Counted from the first letter of the stretch, positions 52,901-62,326 are shown. The stretch: DNA of 64,000 bases from Deroplatys truncata (GCA_030765065.1 CM060983.1:230659528-230723527), one strand, 5' to 3'. The notes: a model not told the origin generated them from the letters alone. Numbers and translations are program-made.

Positions 52901-55843
52901 ACTTGTGTGTTAACTCCTATCCTGAGTTAGCAGTACTTGGAGCATAAAAACACACTCATACTCTCACTCGTGTGTTAACTCCTGTCCTATGATAAGACTT
53001 GTTGGAATCATAAAACCACACTCTTACTCTCACAAGTGTGCTAATTCCTGTCGTATGTTAGCTGTAGTTGGAGTAGAAAATAACACTCATACTCACTAGT
53101 GTGTTCACTCCTGTCCTATGTTAGCTGTAGTTTGAGCAGATAAACAAACTCATAGTCTCACTAGTGTGTTAACTCCTGTCCTATGTTAGCTGAAGGTGGA
53201 GCACAAAAACACACTCATACTCCCACTCGTGTGTTAACTCCTCCCCAATTTAGCTGTAGTTGGAGCAGAGAAGCAAACTCATACTCTCACTAGGGTGCTA
53301 ACTCCATTCCTATGTTAGTTTAGTTGCTGCAGAAAACACACACTCATACTCTCACTAGTGTGTTAACACTTTCTTATGCTAGCTGTAGTTGGAGCAGAAA
53401 AACACACTCATACCTTAACTAGTGTTCTAACTCCTGTCTTATGCTAGCTGTAGGTGGAGCAGAAAAACACATTCATACTCCCACTCGTGTGTTAACTCCT
53501 GTCCTATGTTAGCTGTAGTTGGAGTAGAAAATAACACTCATACTCACTAGTGTGTTCACTCCTGTCCTATGTTAGCTGTAGTTTGAGCAGATAAACAAAC
53601 TCATAGTCTCACTAGTGTGTTAACTCCTGTCCTATGTTAGCTGAAGGTGGAGCACAAAAACACACTCATACTCCCACTCGTGTGTTAACTCCTGCCCAAT
53701 TTAGCTGTAGTTGGAGCAGAGAAGCAAACTCATACTCTCACTAGGGTGCTAACTCCATTCCTATGTTAGTTTAGTTGCTGCAGATAACACACACTCATAC
53801 TCTCACTAGTGTGTTAACACTTTCTTATGCTAGCTGTAAGTGGAGCAGAAAAACACACTCATACTCTCACTAGGGTGCCAACTCCTGTCCTATGTTAGTT
53901 TAGTTACAACAGAAAACACACACTCATACTCCCACTCGTGTGTTAACTCCTGCCCAGTTTAGCTGTAGTTGGAGCAGAGATGCAAACTCATACTCTCACT
54001 AGGGTGCCAACTCCTGTCCTATGTTAGTTTAGTTACAGCAGAAAACACACACTCATACTTTCACTAGTGTGCTAACTCCTGTCCTAAGCTACTGTAGTTG
54101 GAGCAGAAAACACACTCATACTTTCACTAGTGTGCTAACTCCTGTCCTATGTTAGTTTAGTTACAGCAGAAAACACACATTCATATTTCCTTTACTAGTG
54201 TGGTAACTCCTGTCCTATGCTACTGTAGTTAGATCAGAAAAACACACTCATACTCTCACTAGTGTTCTAACTCCTGTCGTATGCTAGCTGTTGTTGGAGT
54301 AGAAAAACACACTTATACTCTCACTAGTGTGTTACCATCTGTCTTGTGCTAATTGTAGTTGGAGCAGAAAAACACACCCATACTCTCACAAGTGTGCTAA
54401 CTCCTGTCTTATGCTAGCAGTTGTTGGAGCAGAAAAACACACTCACACTCTTACTAATGTGTTAACACCTGTCTTATGCTACCTGTAGGTGGAGTAGAAA
54501 AACACACTCATACTCTCACTAATGTATTAACTCCTGTCTTATGCTAGCTGTAGATAGAGCAGAAAAACACACTCATACTCTCACTAGTGTGTTACCTCCT
54601 GTCTTATTCTAGCTGTAGGTGGAGCAGTAAAACACAGTCATTCCCTCACAAGTGTGTTAGTACCTGTCCTATGTTAGCTGTAGTTGGAGCAGAAAAACAC
54701 ACTCATACTCCCACTAGTGTGTTAACTCTTATCATATGTTAGCTGTGTTTAGAGCTGTAAAACACATGCATACTCTCACTAGCGTGCTAAATACTGTCCT
54801 ATTTTAGCTTAGGTAGAGCAGAAAAACACACTCATACTCTCACTAGTGTGTTAAAGCCTGTCTCAAGCTAGCTGTAGGTGGAGCAGAAAGATGTACTCAT
54901 ACTCCCACTAGTGTCTTAAGTATTAACCTATGTTAGCTGTCGTTAGAGCTGTAAAAAACATGCATACCCTTACTAGTGTGCTAACTCCTGTGCTATTTAT
55001 GCTGTAGTTGGAGCAGAAAAACACACTCATACTCTAACATCTGTGTTAACTCCTGTCTTATGGTAGCAGTAGTTGGAGCAGAAAACCTTAGGTTTACTGT
55101 AACCTCTGTGTTAATTCCTGCCTTATGCTAGCTGTATTTGGAGCAGTAAAACACACTCAATCTCTAACCTATGTGTTAACTCCTGTCTTATGCTAGCTGT
55201 AGTTGGGGCAGAAAAACACACTCATACTCTAACATCTGTGTTAACTCCTGTCTTATGCTAGCAGTAGTTGGAGCAGAAAACCTTAGGTTTACTGTAACCT
55301 CTGTGTTAATTCCTGCCTTATGCTAGCTGTATTTGGAGCAGTAAAACACACTCAATCTCTAACCTATGTGTTAACTCCTGTCTTATGCTAGCTGTAGTTG
55401 GAGTAGAAAAACAAACTCATACTCTCACAAGTGTGTTAAATTAAGTCTTATGCTAGCTGTAGTTGGAGCAGAAAAACACACTTATATTCTCACTACTATG
55501 TTAAATTCTGTGTTAAGCTAGCTGTAGTTGGAGCAGAAGAATGCACTCATACTCTCAGTTGTGTGTTAACTCCTGTCCTATGTTAGCAGTATTTGGAGCA
55601 CAAATATGCACTCATACTCTCACTTGTGTGTAAACTCATGTCCTATGTTAGCAGTAGTTGGAGCAAAAAAACGGACTCATACTCTCACTTGTGTGTTAAC
55701 TCCTCTCCTATGTTAGCTGTAGTTGGAGGAGAAAACACACTCATACTGTACCTAGTGTGTTAACTCCTGTCCTATGTTAGCTGTAGTTGGAGTAGAAAAA
55801 AGACTTATACTCTCACTAGTGTGTTCACTCCTGTCCTATGTTA
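46921..55843. repeat. Class B satellite, superunit 3 (~8.9 kb)
   Basis: From the GATGTGGTTGG marker at 46,921 to the next at 55,844. The first ~1.15 kb follows superunit 2 (34,941 onward). Near 48,100 it then joins in mid-monomer to sequence equivalent to ~42,240. From there GAAGAATGC recurs at 48,239, 51,599 and 55,536 (3,360 and 3,937 bp apart) and CCTATGATAAGACTTG at 49,820 and 52,986 (3,166 bp apart), so the superunit is itself ~2.3 copies of a ~3.2-3.9 kb unit. A 195-bp three-monomer duplication (CCTTAGG at 55,086 and 55,281) lies near its end. Confidence 0.9.
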
Positions 55844-56600
55844 GATGTGGTTGGAGCAGAAAAACAAACTCATTCTCTCACTTGTGTGTTAGATTCTGTC
55901 TTATGCTAGCTGTAGTTGGAGCAGAAAAACACACTCATATTCTCACTAGTGTGTTAAATTCTGTGTTATGCTAGCTGTAGTTCGAGCAGAAAAAGGCACT
56001 CATACTCTTAGTTGTGTGTTAACTCCTGTCCTATGTTAGTAGTATTTGGAGCACAAAAACGCACTCATACTCTCACTTGTGTGTAAACTTATGTCGTATA
56101 TTAGCAGTAGTTAGAGCACAAAAACGCACTCATACTCTCACTTGTGTGTTAACTCCTGTCCTATGTTAGCTGTAGTTGGAGAAGAAATCACACTCATACT
56201 ATAACTAGTGTGTTAACTTCTGTCCTATGTTAGCTGCAGTTGGAGCTGAAAAACACACTCATACTATCACTAGTGTGTTCACTCCTGTCCTATGTTAGCT
56301 GTGGTTGAGACAAGCAACACACTGATACCCACACTGATGTGCTAACTCCGGTCCTATGTTAGCTGTACTTGGAGCAGAAAAACAAACCCATACTCTCACT
56401 AATGTGTTAACTCCTGTCCTATGTTAACTGTACGTGGAGAAGAAAAACACACTCATACTCTCACTTGTGTGTTAACTCGTGTCCTATGTTAGCTGTGTGT
56501 GGAGCAGAAAAACACACTCTCACTCTCACTCGTGTGTTAACTCCTGTCTTATGCTAGCTGTACGTGGAGCAGAAAAACATACTCATACTCTCATTAGTGT
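55844..56600. repeat. Right-end class B segment, copy of the left-end segment at 23,141
   Basis: GATGTGGTTGG at 55,844 and the unusual GTTGAGACAA/GTTGAGACAAG monomer at 56,304 pair with 23,141 and 23,601, both at exactly 32,703 bp. The similarity covers about 740 bp, including CCCACACTGATGTGC. The class B block thus starts and finishes with the same ordered set of monomers. Confidence 0.9.
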
Positions 56601-59111
56601 GTTAACACCTGTCCTATGTTAGCTGTAATTGAGGCAGAAAAACACACTCTTACTCTCACTCGTGTGTTAACTCCTGTCCTATGTTAGCTGTAGTTGAGGC
56701 AGAAAAACACTCTTACTCTCACTCGTGTGTTAACTTTTGTCTTATGCTAGCTGTAGCTGAGGCAGAAAAACACACTCTTACTCTCATTAGTGTTTTTACT
56801 TTTGTCCTATGTTAGCTGTAGTTGAGTCAGATAAACACAGTCATACTCTCACTCGTGTGTTAACTCCTGTCCTATGTTAACTGTACGTGGAGAAGAAAAA
56901 CACACTCATACTCTCACTCGTGTGTTAACTCCTGTCCTATGTTAGCTGTGTGTGGAGCAGAAAAACACACTCTCACTCTCACTCGTGTGTTAACTCCTGT
57001 CTTATGCTAGCTGTACGTGGAGCAGAAAAACATACTCATACTCTCACTCGTGTGTTAACTCCTGTCGTATGTTAGCTGTGTGTGGAGCAGAAAAACACTC
57101 TCTTTCTCTCACTCGTGTGTTAACTCCTGTCTTATGCTAGCTGTACGTGGAGCAGAAAAACACACTCTTGCTCTCGTTAGTGTTTTTACTCTTGTCCTAT
57201 GTTAGCTGTAGTTGAGTCAGATAAACACAGTCATACTCTCACTCGTGTGTTAACTCCTGTCCTATGTTAGCTGTAGTTGAGGCAGAAAAACACACTCTTG
57301 CTCTCACTCGTGTGTTAACTTCTGTCCTATGTTAGCTGTAGTTGAGGCAGAAAAACACACTCTTACTCTCACTCGTGTGTTAACTTCTGTCCTATGTTAG
57401 CTGTAGTTGAGGCAGAAAAACACACTCTTGCTCTCACTCGTGTGTTAACTTCTGTCCTATGTTAGCTGTAGTTGAGGCAGAAAAACGCACTCTTACTCTC
57501 ACTCGTGTGTTAACTTCTGTCCTATGTTAGCTGTAGTTGAGGCAGAAAAACACACTCTTGCTCTCACTCGTGTGTTAACTTCTGTCCTATGTTAGCTGTA
57601 GTTGAGGCAGAAAAACACACTCTTACTCTCACTCGTGTGTTAACTTCTGTCCTATGTTAGCTGTAGTTTAGGCAGAAAAACACACTCTTACTCTCACTCG
57701 TGTGTTAACTTCTGTCCTATTTTAGCTGTAATTGAGGCAGAAAAACGCACTCTTACTCTTGTGTTAACTCCTGTCCTATGTTAGCTGTAGTAGGCAGAAA
57801 AACACACCCTTACTCTCACTCGTGTGTTAACTCCTGTCTTATGCTAGCTGTACATGGAGCAGAAAAACACACTCTTACTCTCACTCGTGTGTTAACTCCT
57901 GTCCTATGTTAGCTGTAGTAGGCAGAAAAACACACCCTTACTCTCACTCGTGTGTTAACTCCTGTCTTATGCTAGCTGTTTGTGGAGCAGAAAAACACAC
58001 TCTCACTCTCACTCGTTTGTTAACTCCATTCCTATGTTAGCTGTAGTAGGCAGAAAAACACACGCTTACTCTCACTCATGTGTTAACTCCTGTCTTATGC
58101 TAGCTGTACATGGAGCAGAAAAACACACTCTTACTCTCACTCGTGTGTTAACTCCTGTCTTATGTTAGCCGTAGTTGAGGCAGAAAACACACTCTCACTC
58201 ATGTGTTAACTCCTGCCCTATGTTAGCTGTAGTTGAGGCAGAAAAACACACTCTTACTCTCACTCGTGTGTTAACTCCTGTCTTATGCTAGCTGTATATG
58301 GAGCAGAGAAACACACTTACTCTCACTCGTGTGTTAACTCCTGTCCTATGCTAGCTGTAGTTGAGGCAGATAAACACTCTCATGCTCTCACTCGTGTGTT
58401 AACTCCTGTCCTATGTTAGCTGTAGTTTTGGCAGAAAAACACACTCATACTCTCACTCGTGTGTTATCTCCTGTCCTGATTTAGCTGTATTTGAGGCAGG
58501 AAAACACACTGTTACTCTCACTCGTGTGTTAACCCCTGTCCTATGTTAGTTGTAGTTGAGGCAGTACAACACACTCATACTCTCACTCGTGTGTTAACTC
58601 CGGTCGTATGTTAGCTGTCCGTGGAGCAGGACAACACACTCTTACTCTCACTCGTGTGTTAACTCCTGTCCTATGTTAGCTGTACTTGGAGCAGAAAAAC
58701 ACACTCTTACTCTCACACGTGTGTTAACTCCTGTCCTATGTTAGCTGTACGTGGAGCTGAAAAACACACTCTTACTCTCACTCGCGTGTTAACTCCTGAC
58801 CTATGTTCACTGTACATGGAGCAGAAAACCACACTCTTACTCTTACTCGTGTGTTAACTTGTGTCTTATGCTAGCTGTACGTGGAGCAGAAAAACACACT
58901 CTTACTCTCACTCGTGTGTTAACTCCTGTCCTATGTTAACTGTAGTTTTGGCAGAAAAACATACTCATTCTCTCATTAGTGTGTTAACACGTGTCCTATG
59001 TTAGCTGTAGTTGAGTAAGAAAAACACACTCTTACTCTCACTCGTGTGTTAACTCCTGTCCTATGTTAGCTGTAGTTGAGGCAGAAAAACACACTCTTAC
59101 TCTCACTCGTG
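56601..59111. repeat. Class C satellite at the array edge
   Basis: About 39 monomers of the GAGGCAGAAAAACACACTC, TACGTGGAGCAG and GTGTGTGGAGCAG types, most ending CTCTTACTCTCACTCGTGTG. Unlike class A, the typical monomer contains a CpG (CTCGTG), sometimes a second (TACGTG). A ~450-bp internal duplication is visible (CTCCTGTCCTATGTTAAC at 56,411 and 56,864). Shortened monomers occur near 57,760 and 58,190. The last monomer breaks off in TCTCACTCGTGAG at ~59,111; no satellite follows. Confidence 0.93.
57240..57720. repeat. 128-bp dimeric higher-order repeat within class C
   Basis: Successive 64-bp monomers alternate CACTCTTGCTCTCAC and CACTCTTACTCTCAC for about three dimers (G forms near 57,299, 57,427 and 57,555; A forms near 57,363, 57,491 and 57,619), all with GTTAACTTCTG. 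The strict alternation indicates amplification as a two-monomer unit. Confidence 0.85.
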
Positions 59112-59121
59112 AGTAGTAATA

Positions 59122-59266
59122 GTCCCGGATGAGCCAATTGGATAACGATAATCCTGTCGCTAGGGGCGCTAGTGTCGCAAGTGTTGCTGCATGCGACGGC
59201 GGCTGCAAGTTTGAAAAGCGCCATGAGCGGAAGGATTATCGTTATTGCAATTGGTTCATCCGGGAC
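59122..59266. mobile_element. 145-bp MITE-like element with ~34-bp terminal inverted repeats
   Basis: Left end GTCCCGGATGAGCCAATTG... (59,122-59,155) is the reverse complement of the right end (59,232-59,266). There are two substitutions and a one-base indel over ~34 bp, finishing in ATAACGATAATCCT on both sides. The 76-bp interior is GC-richer, contains GGCGCTAGTGTCGC and has no ORF. I cannot define a convincing target-site duplication: the left flank is GTAGTAAT and the right GAGTTAAA. This is the structure of a miniature non-autonomous DNA transposon; superfamily not assigned. It could also be a single long palindromic hairpin of other origin. Confidence 0.8.
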
Positions 59267-59310
59267 GAGTTAAAAGAATTGAGGATTAGGGAAAGATGAA
59301 GGAAAACAGG

Positions 59311-59620
59311 AAGTGACGTGGAGTGTTTTGATTGGTAAGAATAAGACGAAATGTGATTGGTTCGTTAATTCGGGTGGAAGATGAAGGAAGGAAGATGAAA
59401 GAGTATGGAGGACACGTGATGGAGAGGAGCGGGGTGGCGAGGTGTTTTGTGTGCTGAGGTCGGGACTGAGAGGGAAAAGATGGGGAGCGAGGGATAAAAA
59501 GTATAAGAGAAAGTGACGTGTGAAGTTGTGATTGGTGGGAATAAGGAGTGATGTTATTGGTGGAAAGGAACAAATGAAAGTTTTTGATTGGTAAGAATAA
59601 GAGAGATTATGATTGGTGGA
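59311..59620 (-). promoter_or_regulatory. Purine-rich segment with three paired inverted CCAAT boxes
   Basis: Six ATTGG motifs (CCAAT on the - strand) lie at 59,331, 59,356, 59,531, 59,556, 59,587 and 59,612. They form three pairs, each exactly 25 bp apart, in a ~40-bp repeat of the form TGATTGGTAAGAATAAG...ATTGG. Two pairs are exactly 200 bp apart and each is preceded by GTGACGTG (59,313 and 59,513), a CRE-like core. An E-box CACGTG lies at 59,413. Such CCAAT/CRE clusters are typical of promoters, and the orientation would suit - strand transcription. No gene is visible to the left, only satellite, so this may instead be a short degenerate repeat. Confidence 0.45.
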
Positions 59621-59735
59621 AAGAAAAAGGTGTAGGAGTGGGGTATGTTGGAGGTGATGGAAAAGGTAAGTTTTGCTACCAACAAGATTTGCAAAAGCCT
59701 CTGCAGAACTCATCAGCAATTTTAAAAAACTAGTG

Positions 59736-59954
59736 TTTCGGGATTTTCTCTGGTTGGTAGACGAATGCAAGCTGTTTCTGCTTTTTCATAGGTTTTTCCT
59801 GGTTGGTAGGCGTTTGCTGTAGTGGTTGACGAAGCCCTTTCTAATTTTCGAGGTTTTTCGGGTTTTTCGTGGTTGTTCCTGCCCGGTAGGCAAATGATGA
59901 AGTTTTGCCTTGGCGGCGCACGGATACTAGGCACATACTCGCACACACACACAT
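59736..59954 (+). repeat. ~345-bp tandem repeat, copy A
   Basis: The segment from TTTCGGGATTTTC to the GCACACACACAC tract is repeated with a constant 345-bp offset at 60,081-60,300, at high identity. It contains three internally related modules: TCTGGTTGGTAGACGAATGC, CCTGGTTGGTAGGCGTTTGC, and CGTGGTTGTTCC with CCCGGTAGGCAAATG. The unit thus arose from an older ~60-bp repeat. It ends GATACTAGGCACATACTCG plus a (CA)n tract. Short ORFs on both strands here are repeat read-through. Confidence 0.9.
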
Positions 59955-60080
59955 ACATTCGCTCACAAACTCTTTTCATTTTTCGGGCTTTTAAAAAATT
60001 AAATAGGCACACACACTGCCGTAAACCGTTACAGTTGCCATACTTATATGATCCGCCTTTTTTTTTTAAAAAAAACTATT
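59955..60080. other. Spacer between repeat copies A and B
   Basis: About 125 bp that is part of the 345-bp period but not found after copy B. It contains AAAAAATTAAAT and a T-run followed by an A-run at ~60,058-60,075 that can form an AT-rich hairpin. I see no gene or other motif. Confidence 0.6.
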
Positions 60081-60315
60081 TTTCGGGGTTTTCTGTGGTT
60101 GGTAGAAGAATGCAAGCTCTTTCATCTTTTTCATAGGTTTTCCCTGGTTGGTAGGCGTTTGCTGTAGTGGTTGACGAAGCCCTTTCTAATTTTCGTGTTT
60201 TTTCAGGTTTTTCGTGGTTGTCCCTGTCCGGTAGGCAAATGATGAAGTTTTGCCTTGTCGGCGCATGGATACTAGGCACATACTCGCACACACACACATT
60301 TAATAGTAGCGTGTA
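60081..60315 (+). repeat. ~345-bp tandem repeat, copy B
   Basis: Second copy, collinear with 59,736-59,954 at +345 bp from TTTCGGGGTTTTC through the CA tract. Beyond the CA tract it continues with AATAGTAGCGTGTA, which copy A lacks but copy C shares, so B and C carry the fuller 3' end. Confidence 0.9.
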
Positions 60316-60535
60316 GCAAACTGTTTTTGAAAAAATGCTTAACCAGCTTTAAGATCAACCAACATCACTACGCACTGATATACCTAGGTTTTTTAAAGCG
60401 GTACAGACGCCCTTTGCACAGACGTAATTTAACTATACCAAAAACCTGGTACTGGACCATCGTAATGGTCGCTAGCGTACGTAGGAGCAGGGTTCTCATT
60501 GCCGGTCGAAAGCGGTCAAAAAAGTGTACTATCTT
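60316..60535. other. Unassigned spacer between repeat copies B and C
   Basis: About 220 bp without recognisable coding potential. One short perfect inverted repeat, GACCAT-CGTA-ATGGTC (60,455-60,470), is present, followed by CGCTAGCGTACG. The open frame at 60,327-60,569 has no recognisable protein features. Confidence 0.5.
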
Positions 60536-60730
60536 GTTTTCATGGGTTTTCCAGATCGGTAGGCGTTAGAATACTCTTAGAGCTTTTTTCAGGTTTTACG
60601 TGGTTGTCCCTGTCCCGTAGGCAAATGATGAAGTTTTTCTATAATGTCGTCGTTTTCGCTTGTGGCGCACGGATACTAAGGACATACTCGCGCGCGCGCA
60701 CACACACACACACTATAATAGTAGCGTATA
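60536..60730 (+). repeat. ~345-bp repeat, copy C (diverged, rearranged)
   Basis: Starts at TTTTCATGGGTTTTCC and keeps the TCGGTAGGCGTT, ACGTGGTTGTCCC, GTAGGCAAATGATGAAG and GGCGCACGGATACTAAG modules. It lacks the first module and has ~24 extra bases (CTATAATGTCGTCG...) before GGCGCACGG. It ends in a CG/CA tract and AATAGTAGCGTATA, like copy B. Confidence 0.85.
60689..60713. repeat. (CG)n(CA)n alternating purine-pyrimidine tract
   Basis: Twenty-five bases of strict pyrimidine-purine alternation, CG repeats running into CA repeats, at the 3' end of repeat copy C. The equivalent tracts in copies A (59,941) and B (60,286) are shorter and lack the CG run. Such tracts are the classic Z-DNA-forming type. 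Confidence 0.9.
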
Positions 60731-60744
60731 AAAAAAATTTAACA

Positions 60745-61028
60745 AACCGTAGATTTTCAAGAAAATTCCCACACCGCAAACTACCCGTTTAGTGGAAGAA
60801 ATTTCGTTATTTTTTATTGTCTTAAAAATGGCTCTAACCCTTTTGATTACGGTACGGTATGTTTAAGATATCTGCATGACAAATAAAATGTATAACTTGA
60901 ATTTTCTGGGAATAGCTGTGAAGTAGTCTCATTCTGAATGTCTTTTGTACAACTGGTAAACCGTAGGAAACGAAGCCTTACTGTACAAGAACTGTACAAG
61001 AACGTTAAAGCACACAATTTATGTCGTC

Positions 61029-61061
<33 letters not shown>

Positions 61062-61085
61062 TTTGTGGCGTTGTCTATTTACAAA
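60745..61085 (+). repeat. Diverged interspersed repeat, copy 1
   Basis: Collinear with 62,430-62,745: shared AGATTTTCAAG (60,751/62,430), AAATAAAATG (60,881/62,559), TTGAATTTT, AATAGC...TGTGAAGT and CACACAATTT (61,011/62,697). The offset drifts only from 1,679 to 1,686 bp. By eye, identity is roughly 65-75%. An 11-bp direct duplication (CTGTACAAGAA, ~60,981) and an ATT microsatellite are inserted in this copy. It probably comes from an old transposable element, family not identified. Confidence 0.75.
61029..61060. repeat. (ATT)n microsatellite
   Basis: Thirty-two bases of uninterrupted TAT/ATT trinucleotide repeat, about 10.7 units, inside copy 1 of the interspersed repeat. Confidence 0.98.
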
Positions 61086-62310
61086 GTTTCCATGTTGATT
61101 TTAATGTTTAAAAGCTTTAGACCTTTCTCACTAAAACTCGTCATTCTTTTATCTTTTCTTTTTTCATTTTCATACAAAGAGAACGGAATTTCACAAGTGA
61201 AACAGTACTGTGATAACGATACCAACAAACTAATTATTATTCACCCACTGTAACACATAAAAACAATAAGTAATAATCACAGGCCCAGTTTGTGGGTATT
61301 TAAATGAAACATCATGCACAATACAAGCCGATTATGTAATGAGTTGAAATGTGCAAATCTATAGATGTATTTCTGGTGAAATCCCGGTATCGAATTTTTG
61401 AGTGCAATGCAATTCCTCCTGTATCTGCTATGTACGTGGTAGAGAAAGTAAAAATAGTTACAGTGACTATACAAATGTAGCAATAGAGAAACCCACTTGA
61501 AGAAAAAACGGAATAAAATAACAAGGCGTCAGACTCAACTTTCGCGCCATTCTCCGAATATCTGAGAATATTCTTAATATGAGACAAGCATTTTACCTTA
61601 AGCAAGTAGTTTTAATCTTACTTTTATGAAAATCAAAGTTTTCTCTATATCCTTTATTTGTGACAACAACGCTAAGTTTCGAGCTAGCTATACTCACTTT
61701 TCTTGCAACTATATACGTTTAAACCAATATTAACAAATTTCTCGTAATCCCAGAATTTATTAATCATAGCTGTAATATTTTTCACAACTGCATGTAATAA
61801 TATTGATTTAGGGGCTTTTAGTAATTTGCTATTCGTTCTAAAACCTTTTATATTGTCAAGCTGGACAACTGTGGACCTGTGCATCCTATAAACATTCACA
61901 ACAACATTAGTATAAACTTCCCTACAGAGTTTTATATACAATTTTACAAGTTGTTTTAAGAAATTGTTAAATTTCGGTACCGAAAAAAAAATAAAGATAC
62001 GGTTTTCCAAAGATTTCGAAAGAACTAAGTTGCTGTATCAAAATTTCCTTGTTACAAATTGTGCATTTATTTCTTAAGGAAACCAGGAATACAGATTTTT
62101 TATAAATTTAGCGTGCACCGATCTATATTTTTAACTTTTACGCCTACGTTTCTCGTCAATAAACACCATTGCTGAAGAGGTTGCTATTTCTACTCTCTCT
62201 ACCACGTAAATAGTAGGCAGAGGAGGTATGCATTGCATCCAAATATTCAATATTGAGATTTCACTGGAAAACTAAATACTTGTTTTGAGGTCCCCTGAAT
62301 AAAAAAACAT
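61086..62310. other. AT-rich unique DNA, no supported feature
   Basis: About 1.2 kb of AT-rich sequence. Short open frames on the - strand (61,312-61,605 and 61,684-62,010) and + strand (61,065-61,253) have compositions expected of random AT-rich DNA. The 108-codon frame at 61,684-62,010 is the best of them, but I recognise no domain and see no promoter. An old pseudogene fragment cannot be excluded. Confidence 0.5.
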
Positions 62311-62326
62311 TTTTAGAAAATTCTGC

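Larger units (their letters stand above)
26518..55312. repeat. Dispersed family of 13 CCTTAGGTTTACTG monomers in class B
   Basis: A monomer type of normal length in which the usual ACACACTCATACTCTC half is replaced by CCTTAGGTTTACTGTAACCT, followed by CTGTGTTAATTCCTGCC. Copies start at 26,518, 27,362, 29,741, 34,248, 34,508, 35,610, 37,806, 42,113, 46,488, 47,590, 51,344, 55,086 and 55,281. The replaced half holds an inverted repeat AGGTT-TACTGT-AACCT. The copies are nearly identical although the surrounding class B monomers differ, consistent with co-amplification as part of the higher-order units. Confidence 0.9.

Noticed and set aside
1-59111. Telomeric or rDNA intergenic repeat array
   Set aside because: No short G-rich telomere motif and no rRNA gene or promoter-like sequence is interspersed; monomer length and variation fit an ordinary satellite.
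1-59111. CENP-B box
   Set aside because: I looked for a TTCG...CGGG-type motif in monomer consensuses; class A has no CpG at all and classes B and C lack the pattern. A centromeric role cannot be inferred from this.
59270-59770. 166-codon - strand frame and the overlapping 59,286-59,573 frame
   Set aside because: Low-complexity Ser/Pro/Leu-rich translation of a purine-rich repeat region; the frame follows the CCAAT repeats rather than a protein domain.
59722-60792. Several 70-104 codon frames on both strands
   Set aside because: They lie within the 345-bp repeat copies, exist on both strands and are not conserved between copies A, B and C.
61277-62010. 68-108 codon - strand frames
   Set aside because: AT-rich DNA with no recognisable domain, overlapping frames and no promoter; 61,684-62,010 kept only as a remote pseudogene possibility.
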